This document shows positions 55,272 through 64,000 of a DNA stretch of 64,000 nucleotides, piece by piece. The DNA comes from Lactarius indigo (Eukaryota; Basidiomycota; Agaricomycetes; Russulales; Russulaceae). Each line of letters opens with the position of its first letter. Position 1 is the stretch's first letter. The DNA lies in NCBI GenBank assembly GCA_025766275.1, contig JAFKAC010000020.1:558001-622000 (forward strand), given 5' to 3'. The notes below the pieces were generated by a model, which was not told the DNA's origin, searched no databases, and saw nothing but the letters and a program-made list of their open reading frames with translations. A program made the position numbers and the translations under genes.

Positions 55272-57545
55272 ATGTCTGCCCTCGATGCACACCGTACCCT
55301 TCACCAATTCGAGGGGGCTTCACCCTCTCCCTCCGGGTTCCGTGCGAGTCACTCACGCCAGATGTCTTCGTTGTCCATGACCACCTTCACCACATCTCAG
55401 TCGCACTATCCCTCCGAACCACTGCTCCGCAATGCAGACCACCGAGAGGCACATACGCGGCTGCCTCCGCATCCTGACACGTCGTATGTACGGTACTGTT
55501 GATTTCACTCTCCTTCGTTGACGTCCCCGACCATCAGCACGGAGGATAGGCGCTATTGGGAAGAGGTCTCTGCACGGCGGATGAGGCGTTTGCGTCTGCT
55601 CAAAGGTGCTCTTTGGTCAATAATCGGTAGGTTATCACCTGCTTCCTTCTGGCGTAAATTAATGCGCCATCACAGGTTCTTGGGCGTCCTACACCACGGT
55701 CCGCTACTTCATTGCCTATGCCGTCTACTCGGAAAGTAGTGTCCGTCAGTCGGTGGCGCTCTCCCTCGGAATATCCTCTCTCCTTTCTCTCTTGGTGGCC
55801 GCGGCTCTCGCGCTGTCACTAGTAGTACCCCGCTATTCTACCCTTTCCCGGCCACTCTCACGGTCCCTCGGCAAATCCCTACGTCATGTTTCACAATTTC
55901 TGGCTTCATTTTTCCTTTTTGTTCCCGCAGCCGTCAATTTGGCTCTTGTCTTCTCCTGGAGAAACAATGGATCTGACTTAAGTCTGCGTGGCCGATGTCA
56001 CTGGGGCCTCGATGTTGTTTGGGTTGGCGTGGGTGGTCAGTGCATCCCTCACGCGCCCGCATGGGGTGTCTGGCTTGCCGCTGCTGTCTCGCGGTTTGTA
56101 TTGACCGCGGCTATCCTTGTGCGTGACGTGCTACTAGAAAGCTTGTGTACGCTTATCCGTGAATTTTGCAGATCACGTACCATCTCGTCTCAAGAACCTA
56201 TCGCGCCTCACGATGGCTTCACTATTGTGCGACGGATGGCCAGAGAAGGGATACTGTCGATATCACTCCAATGGAACCCGGTGATACACCCTCCCGCCCT
56301 TCACCCGTTTTGCAACCTTTTATCCAAAAAAGTGGAAGGCTCTCAAACGTCCCCCAACGGTCATTATCCAGCGGTCAAATGGCAGTCATACCTGAGTTCA
56401 ACGAGGTCCGGAATCAAATCCCAATACACTATGAGCACGAGTATGCCGGGCTTGATTCCGTTGACAGTTCCACGTTGTCTGAGGACGATTCGCTCCCCAG
56501 ATCGGTCGAGTCCAGCAGTTCCCCATCGAGGTCATTGCGGCATACAAAAAGCTCACGAGGATTGCATGCGGGTGACGGTCGATCCAGGCAGGCCGCACTT
56601 GTGTCCAATGTAGGAGAAGGGGAACATGTGGGTTTCGCTGACCGGTTCCGCGCCCTCGTCGACCGCGTATCCCTCGAGCTCGAGGAGGCCAGGAACTTGG
56701 AGAGCGAGCCACCGCCACGTACGCCGCCGCTACACCATGTCCTTGATACGCACACGCCCTACATGTCTATTGACGAATTCGGCCGCGAGGTCTACACCGA
56801 GGAGCCCGTAGCGATGTTCGGCGGCGTCATCAGGCGTATGCCGACGATCGAATCAGTCGGCTCCCGCGAGCTCGCGAGCCTCCGCTCCACCATGCTCGTC
56901 AGCGCCTGCGGCGGAGTCGCTGGCCCTCCCTCAATCGCACCATCCTCCTCCGCCGCATCCTCACGCCCACCAACCCGTGCGACGATGGTCTCGTTCAACG
57001 ACGCCGCCAGCGCCAGCCTCGCGAGCGTGAGCGCCCAGTCGAGCCGTAGCAACAGCATTCACCGGCCGCGCATGCCCTCCGAGCTCGGCGAGATCGTCCG
57101 CGATGCCCTCCGTGCGCGGGGTCAACCCCGCGCGTCGTCACACCCAGTGCCGGGGTCCACATCTACGCGCCCCGGGAGCGCGGGAAGCGGCGGCATAGAG
57201 ACCGTGAGCGCACCTCCGCGCAGTCGGAGCAATAGCCAGGGAGCGAACGAGGTGCTCGCGCCGGTGACGGAGCACGGCGAGCACCCAGATGGCGCACCGC
57301 GCTCGTGGGCGCCGCGGCGGCTGTGCGATACGCCGGAGCAGCTCCTTGCGGCTGGCGCGAGTGAGCTCGGCGAGCTTGTCATAGCCCGGCCGGGCACCGC
57401 GCGCTCGCGGTCCTTGGGCAGCAGCTCGCCCTCGCGGTCGGCCACCTCCACCACATACTTCACTGCTGGTACTGGTTCCAGTGGTGATACTGGTACTAGT
57501 AGTGGTGGCGGTGCGCCTAGACGAGAGCATGGCGCGGATACTTGA
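55272..57545 (+). CDS. four-helix membrane protein with long Ser-rich cytosolic tail, unknown function
   Basis: Four exons in consistent frame. Exon 1: MSALDAHRTLHQFEGASPSP, a Ser/His-rich soluble N terminus. Exon 2: STEDRRYWEEVSARRMRRLR, ending in the first helix. Exon 3 (from about 55677) has SWASYTTVRYFIAYAVY, ALSLGISSLLSLLVAAALAL, FLASFFLFVPAAVNLALVFS, CHWGLDVVWVGVGGQC and GVWLAAAVSRFVLTAAIL. Exon 4 (from about 56172) opens ITYHLVSRTYRASRW and continues for about 450 residues. It is Ser-, Arg- and Pro-rich with short ordered-looking segments (FADRFRALVDRVSLELEEAR, MSIDEFGREVYTEEPVAMFG) and ends GGGAPRREHGADT. The tail is very GC-rich and low in complexity. The layout suggests a membrane scaffold or regulator; nothing in the sequence gives a biochemical activity. 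Confidence 0.75.
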
Positions 57546-58059
57546 ATGCGGTCTAGTGGTGATCCCTTCCTCTGCGCTACCTTTTTTTTGTTTTGTTTAT
57601 TTTTGACGGCTGCGGAGCCATCCATGTATTCTATTATAGGCCTTCTCTTTCAGCACTACTTCATAGACAGTATACAGTTCAGGGATAGTTACATTAGCCC
57701 CTTTCATTAAAGTATACGTGCGCTATTTATTAGTAGTTTACCAATCTTATTCACCCGACTCGTAAATGCGGACACGGACTCGGTTCAGTGGCCATGCCTG
57801 TGATGCTTTTCCTTCCTCTGTCCCCTGTTTCCCGCAACCAAAACCACTGCCGTACCTGTGGAATGAAAATAAATAAATATTAATAATCGTCTTGCTTATC
57901 CACTTGCCTGAAAAAGTGTGTCTGGGATCTGGCTTCATTCGAACTTTGACTTTACGCCTTCTCAAAGATCTTAATACGAGTGACACCACGTTTCACAATT
58001 TTCCTTTGGCGCCATTTCAATAGCTTCAACACCGACAGGTAACGCCGGAGGCCTGGAGT
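57546..58059. other. 3' flank, no gene recognised
   Basis: T-rich 3' flank of the four-helix gene with several AATAAA-like motifs near 57870-57890. No exon recognised. Confidence 0.45.
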
Positions 58060-58250
58060 AAGTTCTCGTGCGGCTTTTGCGACGAGCACTCACTTCTGTG
58101 ACACAGGCGAGAGTTGTGAACGAGCAAAACAATCGATGTGCTCCCAGACAGTGTCTTCCTTGATGTCTTTTTTACAAACATTTGACTTCTGTCGAATCGA
58201 TCATGATCTTGATGCTGAGTACCCGCCTTGCCCAGTATAGGACTGACATC
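58060..58250 (+). pseudogene. F-box fragment related to the 45.4-kb pseudogene
   Basis: TIDVLPDSVFLDVF, then after about 12 extra bases FDFCRIDHDLDAE. At DNA level it aligns with the minus-strand sequence 45500-45345, including the leader (GCACTCACTTC-GTG). The F-box is interrupted by an insertion carrying a stop, and no LRR-like part follows. Both fragments end at the same residue after DAE, probably an old exon boundary. Confidence 0.6.
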
Positions 58251-59257
58251 TACTGGTGCACGTGTTTCAGCGGTACGGCAGCAACCTTCTCGTGAGCGCA
58301 CGACTGCGCCAGTCTGTATGAATACGCAGAAGGATGCTGCATGCCTGTGGTGGTATAATCTGTGCCATACTCCCCTCTTTTTTGGGGGGACTTGGTGACT
58401 CTGTGAGGCGGTGCCGATCGTGGATATCTGGTCGTTCATAAAACAACATGATAAGATGGTGCGACAATTATGGCGTCTGAAAGATCTCTGTGATGGTGGT
58501 GGCTTCGGGTTTTCGGTCGAACTTTTTTTTTTCTTTGTTCTCACACGACTATTATCTGTAGCGGAGTCCCAAGATACCCGCTCTGGCCTTCAGAGCCATC
58601 AAGAATGTTCTATCTCCGGGACTCAGTATGTCATCCTGCACCGTGTCTGACATGTCTCTCCTGGCAGTGGCGTCGTTTCAGGCTTTCGAAGCGCAGTCAC
58701 CCAAGATACATCACTGACAAACTCAAGCACGAGCTTCTACTATTGTTTGAGAATACGGTCGAGGGGCAGTCCGGTCGATATGTTGATGATACCATGAATA
58801 AGTTGACACTGTTCTGCCGTCGTGAGTACTTCGAAGAAGGTACTCTCTTTGGAGCAGGGGCGATCTAGGTTAGCTTCCTCTTGCGGGCCTCTGAACCCTG
58901 GTAGCAGTACTGTATAGTTGAGAATGGAAATTCCAAAGGACAGAGGGCCTATGGATAGTTTATGATCCTGGATTCGGAGTCCACTGCTCTATCACACTGA
59001 CACAATTACCGGTGCTTCACTGAATGATCTCGAACGGTTAAATGGCCAGCAATATATCTAGATACGAAAGGTCCAGCACTTCAAGCTGTACATACAGTAC
59101 CATTCTAAATACTCCATTCACTTAGGGTATTTTCCCTGATTTGGTAAGTACCAGCACCACGAGCAAGATCACGCGATCACGAGGCAAAGGTGGTCGGCGT
59201 TGTGGTCTACGTCCAAGCTCGGGCTTCCAGCTTCCAGCCCCAATTTTACAGTGAATA
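58251..59257. other. region without recognisable gene
   Basis: The frame at 58605-58868 (KLKHELLLLFENTVEGQ) is open but matches no family I know. The remainder is A/T-rich and includes the METTL16 promoter. Confidence 0.4.
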
Positions 59258-61219
59258 ATGCACGAAAGAAACATATACAAGACGCCACCAGATTTCGAAT
59301 CTCTCGCCCACGCTTATCCACCTTTACAATTACAGTCCGTGATCCCTTTCGCATCGTTCTCATGCAAGTTGTTTATTATGCATAGTGTCATTCGTTCCCC
59401 GGAAGATGGGTCTCCCACCATCGATTTCCACGACGAGGCTGCCCAAAGGTTGTCCCTTGTTCCTTCCTGTCATCGACAAAACGACTCAAATGTCATAACA
59501 CGCAGACGTTTAACTCAGGCACTTTTGTTTCGCGACTTTGATATACAACTGGAGATTCCGGATGACAGGTTGTGCCCTCCCGTGCCTAACAGGTAATTCT
59601 GGAGTCGAGGTCGTCAGTTCGTTCTAGGCATCTCGCTAACAAGACGAAACCTAGACTGAATTACGTCCTGTGGCTGCAAGACATCCTTTCTCACTCTTCC
59701 TTACAAGAACAGTCGCCTACTTCTATCCGCGGTATCGACATGTAGCGATCTTTTTCAAATCCTACCTATTGTCTACGTCTCATGGTCTCTCCAGCGGAAC
59801 AGGTGCCTCAGCCATCTATCCACTCCTCGCCTGCCGCCTCTCTCCTAATTGGCGCATCGTTGCAACTGGTTAGCCTAGTTTTACGTTCTCCTTCTCCCTT
59901 CTCACTAGGCTGGCCAGACGTCGACTCCGTATCGCTTGCGTCCGCTCAGGCCAATGTCGACCGTAACGGTCTCTCCGAACGCATCAGCGTCCTCCGTGCA
60001 GATCCCACCGGCCCCATCCTATTTCCCCTGACCCAAGACCCGGCTGTGTCGTGCGCTACGCGCCGTACCCCATAGTTTTTTTCGTGGCTCACCTCTGGCA
60101 CACGCGCAGATTCGACTTCAGCATGTGCAACCCACCGTTTTATGCTAGCGCAGAAGAAGTTGCGCGCTCGGCGGCCACAAAGGCGCTCTCCCCCAACGCA
60201 GTTCGTCCCCCCATGCTCCTGTTGCCCCGCAGCGAGTCGTCATCAAAAATAGGTTTGCACGGGTGCCGAAGTAGAGATGATCACAGCTGGAGGCGAGGAG
60301 GGTTTCGTGAGCAGGATGGTGCGCGAGAGTCTTGCGCTCGGCGAACGCTGCCGGTGTGTACCCTCATTCTCCCTCACCAAGCATCACCGCCTTACTCTGC
60401 AAGTCCCCTTAGATGGTACACCTCCATGCTCGGGAAACAGTCGTCCCTGACAGCGCTCGTGTCGCTCCTCCGCGCCCACTCGGTACGCACAGGCGGGAGC
60501 CTACTCAGTTTCAGGGGTATATGCGTAGCTGAAACCCACACCGTTCACAGATAACGAATTACGCACTCACAGAGCTCGTCCAGGGTCACACACGCCGCTG
60601 GGCTCTTGCCTGGTCCTTCACCGACGCGCGCCTTCCGGACGTAAGCTACGTGCCATGCGGGCCCGTTCATCGACCCTCTTCATCCTCACCCGTCTCACCG
60701 ATGCGTTGTTTTCGCCAGGACGTCGCACGCCCAAGCGCGCCCGCGCTCCACCGTCTCCTCCCATCGCGAACGACGTTCCGCCAGCGCCTCGACCGCGCGC
60801 CACCCGCACGCGCCGTGCAGCAGGTGCTGTGTGCGCTCGAAGGCGATTCCGAAGCCGGGGCGGTGGCTGTAGCGCCCGGGTCTGGTGGCCAGACCTACGT
60901 CGTCGTCGCCAGGCGGGACACGTGGTCGCGCGCCGCTCGACGCAAGAAAGCCCACCTGTTGCGTTTACCGGATGCTGGGCCCGGCGCCGCAACGGAAGCA
61001 ACCGGCACTGGCACTGGAGCTGGGGAGGAAGGGGGCCCGGCGCTCGTCGCGCATGTGTGGGTCGAGGAGGAGCGCGTGGGAAAGAGCGGGGTACAGTTGG
61101 TAGTGCAGTGGAAGCGGGGCCACGATGCACAGGTGTTTGAGAGTTTCGCTAGCCATGTCGGGCGGAAGACACGCGAGGCACTGGTTCCAGGTAGGGCATC
61201 CCATAGCGCAAACATTTGA
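59258..61219 (+). CDS. METTL16-type RNA N6-adenosine methyltransferase
   Basis: SAM-dependent methyltransferase of the Methyltransf_10 family; relatives methylate adenosine in U6 snRNA and in certain mRNA hairpins. Eleven exons, about 460 residues, intact. The start at 59258 (MHERNIYKTPPDFESLAHAY) matches the conserved METTL16 N terminus and is followed by a 51-nt intron with a GTCCGT donor. Next are VIRSPEDGSPTIDFHDEAAQ, RLTQALLFRDFDIQLEIPDD, LNYVLWLQDIL, the SAM-binding GIDIGTGASAIYPLL, WRIVATDVDSVSLASAQANV, the catalytic MCNPPFYAS (NPPF), TGAEVEMITAGGEEGFVSRM, WYTSMLGKQSSLTALVSLL, and ITNYALTELVQGHTRRWALA. The GC-rich C-terminal exon (VARPSAPALHRLL to HSANI) is a lineage-specific extension in place of the vertebrate regulatory domains. 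Substrate by analogy only. Confidence 0.92.
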
Positions 61220-62099
61220 CTTGATAGGTGGCGCATCCGTTCCGTGAGGCTTCTCTTACCATTGAAGGTGGGTTTCAATCCCATTCCGAGGGAACAGGGA
61301 AGGCGTCGATTTTATATCTCGAGAAATCAGGGAGAAAGCGATACAATTATCCGAGACTGTTTGGGGATCAGTCAGTGTACCCTGAGGCGACTAAGGCAGA
61401 AATACCGTCAGACTGGTGAGGTGGTGCAAGTCCTCCAACTGCTGCTCTTTCCGTCTGCGAACTGTTTCATACAGTGCCTTAGGAAGACTACCATCCCGCT
61501 AAGGAGGGCACTATGTCAATGCGTAGGCACAGTACTCCAGGGGCTATAATTGCCGGTATATCATTATTATTATTTCAAAAAGATTTCAAAAAAAAAACCG
61601 GTAAGCCAGTGGTAAGTTTCGACGCGGAGGTTCCCAAAATCCCGCTCAATCAACGCTTTTTTGGAAAAGCGCTCTATCAATATGAAGACCGCTGTAATAG
61701 CCCATACATGGGTCCCAAAGATGAGTAGACTCACGCCTTCCCCAACAAGGGTCCTTCAGGCACAGCAACTTCTGGCTAAGTTCAAGAAAAGTAAGAGGAA
61801 ACTCACAAAAGACAGAAAAACGGAGAAGAGAACACGATCATGCCTCTGTTAATTGGGTCCCGTTCTGCTAGGTAGTGCTTAGAATACGATGGCTAGAAGA
61901 TGAGTAGAACTTGTTGGCTGCATAAAACCGGCATCATCTTCAGAAGGTCCACAATAGGGGTGTACAGAGTTCACAGCGGCTGTCGATACCAATAACGTTT
62001 TGAAAAACCACAACAAAGCTCGCAACAGACCTCACAACAGGCAACTTTGTAAACCCGATGACCTTTCTTTTGCCTGGTTGAAAGCAAGACTCAGGCGAG
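61220..62099. other. region between METTL16 and the Helitron remnant
   Basis: No gene recognised. A-rich stretches near 61570-61600 and 61790-61835. The minus strand may contain more decayed Helitron sequence, but I could not align it. Confidence 0.4.
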
Positions 62100-64000
62100 T
62101 CTTAGTTAGTAGGGCAGAAGTGTCGAAAGACAGTTTTCTGTTCTTCGCGATATAATGTGTGATATACCCTTGGTCCCCACCCTGGGCCAATCGCGATGAG
62201 TTTTATGTCGCGACAAAGTCGGCCGTGACTGACTCGCGACTCGTAATTTTGCTCATATATTTTGCGAGATTGCAAGGCAACAGTTGTCGAAGGATCCATA
62301 TGCTCTTTTCGGCCCCCAATTATCATGCTCAGCTACTATCCCATCTTTGTCTGCTGAAGGGAAAGACGCTCGTTACTCGCAAACGAAATGGGACTTCACA
62401 AGCCTCATGCACCCTTGACCGCATTGACGGACTTGAACCGCTCCCATAATTTGTCTCTCAGCCTCGTCTCGATTTTCGACGTCCACCGTCACGTTCTTTG
62501 TAATGAGGTGCATGAGGATCCACTGGCCATGAAAACGCCACTGTAGTTTGTCGTGGAATCGACAGAACAGCCGGGTCTTCAGAACCACCGTGACAGGGGT
62601 CTGCACGAATACTTGTGGAGATGAATTGTGTACCTTTTCTCTGAATTCGTCCTGTAACAAATGTTCTTTCATTTTCTTCGTCACGGTCGGCAGCCAACCA
62701 CAGGACCACGAGGGGATGGAGTGTTCCTCTTCCATGAGCCTCAGCTATCCCAATGAAAGCTCCGATGTCGCAAAGTATTCCTGTCTCTTGTTCGACACCT
62801 TGATCGTTCTTGAAAACCTTTGATTCCTAAGAGCGATTGCGGAACTGCATTAACAATAAGATGAAAAAAGCCGGTCGATTCGTGTGGATCGGCTGCAATC
62901 GTTGCATCGAAAGACGGTGATGGGAAGCGTCAAAGGAATTAAAGTCAATACCTTCACCACAAAACACCTGTACAATTGGGTCTTGTGTCGGCGGAAATCT
63001 ATCGTCAGCCAAAGCGATAGCGGGGGTTTTTTCACCATCAAACACCATATGAGGAAACAGATTTTCATGCGAGACTCATCTGTTCCTATTGCTTTTTCTC
63101 TGACAGTAGATAAATTTTGACGCAAGGCTCTGATCACTTGGTTGAAGAATGGTTTCAGCGATCTGGTGGCTCAGTCGTAGTATAGGGAAGTTCTTTCGGA
63201 GAGTTGAAGCACAGGTGTGGCACACAGCTGACGCTTTTGCAAAATACTGAAGACCTGAAGGATGAAATAGAAATACGCCGGCGTGTGAAAGCGTTTATCG
63301 TGATATCGGATCGCGCATAGCCTTCATAGGACATGTGGGACGGTGTGTCAACCTCATAACCTCCTTGTCCGTAAGGAAACATGCCAGGCACGAAACACCC
63401 TAGAAGATGATTAGTGTTTTCTTTGTTTTCTTCTGAAAGAATACCTTCCGTGGTCCGTCGTGGGTATTTGTTCGCGAAATGACTGCTTCGCTTGACTGCC
63501 CATCCTTCGGCTTATTCTGAAAGTGTGACACTCCGTAGTGCATGCGTGAGCGCCTCGTTTTCCGAAACATCAGTCGCAGCAAAATCAAAGACTCCAAGAG
63601 AGTGTAGTGGGACCGTTTCTGCGGCTGTCATCACGTGAGTGGTACATTGAACAGGATTTTTAACTTTCTGTCGGGTGCGCCGTGATTTAAAACGTCATCT
63701 CCGTTACCTTCGTCAATATCCATGGTCCCACCGAAGTTATGAGCATGGTCTATTATGAAGAAAGTCTGCAATCAGTCTGCGGTCTTTTTCTTTATGGGTG
63801 TTTCTTACCGTACCATCTGCAATGTCTTCGGAAACATAGCCTCTTCGGCCAATAGAATGCGGGTACGATTTGACTCGTAAAAAGCCAGGCGTCGCTTTCT
63901 GTGGAAGATCATTTGGACGAACAAACGTGGTCCTATAGTCGCTGCAGGTATAGATGAGGAAGGTGGCATTATCTGGGTTATGCGTCGCGGTCGAAATAGC
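62100..64000 (-). mobile_element. decayed Helitron (Helitron_like_N part), continues beyond window
   Basis: Reading leftward from the window end: a leader segment with TTFVRPNDLPQKATPGFLRV and SIGRRGYVSEDIADG, then the Helitron replication-initiator N-terminal domain. Its blocks are VPGMFPYGQGGYEVDTPSHM, then in another frame YHDKRFHTPAYFYF and VFSILQKRQ, VIRALRQNLSTV-EKAIGTDESRMKI, LWLTI then TQDPIVQVFCGE-IDFNSFD, and FREKV, FISTSIRADPCHG, FSWPVDPHAPHYKE, AVQVRQCG and DIKLIAIG. The order and the P-A-D-x-Q-D-P-I-like context are those of Agaricomycete Helitron proteins. Frame changes between nearly every block show it is not functional. The helicase part and the Helitron 3' end (CTRR with hairpin) were not found in the window. 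Confidence 0.75.

Overview
The window is nuclear DNA of an Agaricomycete (mushroom-forming basidiomycete; Polyporales would fit, but this is inference). Evidence: almost every gene is split by short GT-AG introns of about 50-60 nt, exons can be very small, and the gene families are typical of this group (DUF6534 seven-helix membrane proteins, fungal PNGase A, a condensation-type acyltransferase, an F-box/LRR protein, a Goodbye-domain STAND remnant, a basidiomycete-type Helitron). No tRNA, rRNA, CRISPR array or bacterial-style operon was seen.

Left block (about 0.6-9.2 kb), conserved housekeeping genes, all on the minus strand: a DHHC palmitoyltransferase (646-3079), the phosphatidylethanolamine N-methyltransferase CHO2 (3168-6989) and a CMP/dCMP-type zinc deaminase (8383-9190). 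CHO2 has three one-base frameshifts, each in or next to a short homopolymer. The deaminase also changes frame.

Middle block (about 9.2-50.2 kb), accessory and duplicated. Eight plus-strand copies of one DUF6534 seven-helix gene start at 10445, 13773, 16676, 19936, 23396, 26415, 41806 and 48440. All share a 14-exon plan that includes a 13-nt exon. Six copies read through intact, copy 3 has one frameshift and copy 1 is broken several times. Between copies 6 and 7 lie two PNGase A paralogues (29508-31792 with one frameshift, 37206-39515 intact), a 5'-truncated nucleotide-sugar/triose-phosphate transporter pseudogene (32235-33388), an intact condensation-type acyltransferase (34206-36234) and a Goodbye-domain remnant. 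Between copies 7 and 8 lie a broken F-box/LRR gene and about 2.9 kb with nothing recognisable.

Right block (about 50.4-61.2 kb), conserved genes again: the Hsp70 nucleotide-exchange factor FES1 (minus), two unnamed multi-helix membrane proteins and a METTL16-type RNA m6A methyltransferase (plus). A second F-box fragment lies at about 58.1 kb. The window ends inside a decayed Helitron on the minus strand (about 62.1-64.0 kb).

The overall picture is a duplication-driven accessory island between two stretches of ordinary core genes. The island genes encode membrane proteins (DUF6534), secreted N-deglycosylating enzymes and an acyltransferase. No common pathway can be shown from sequence. Most of the frameshifts are +1 changes in or next to short homopolymers, and they hit even a core gene, so residual assembly errors must be excluded before calling genes dead.
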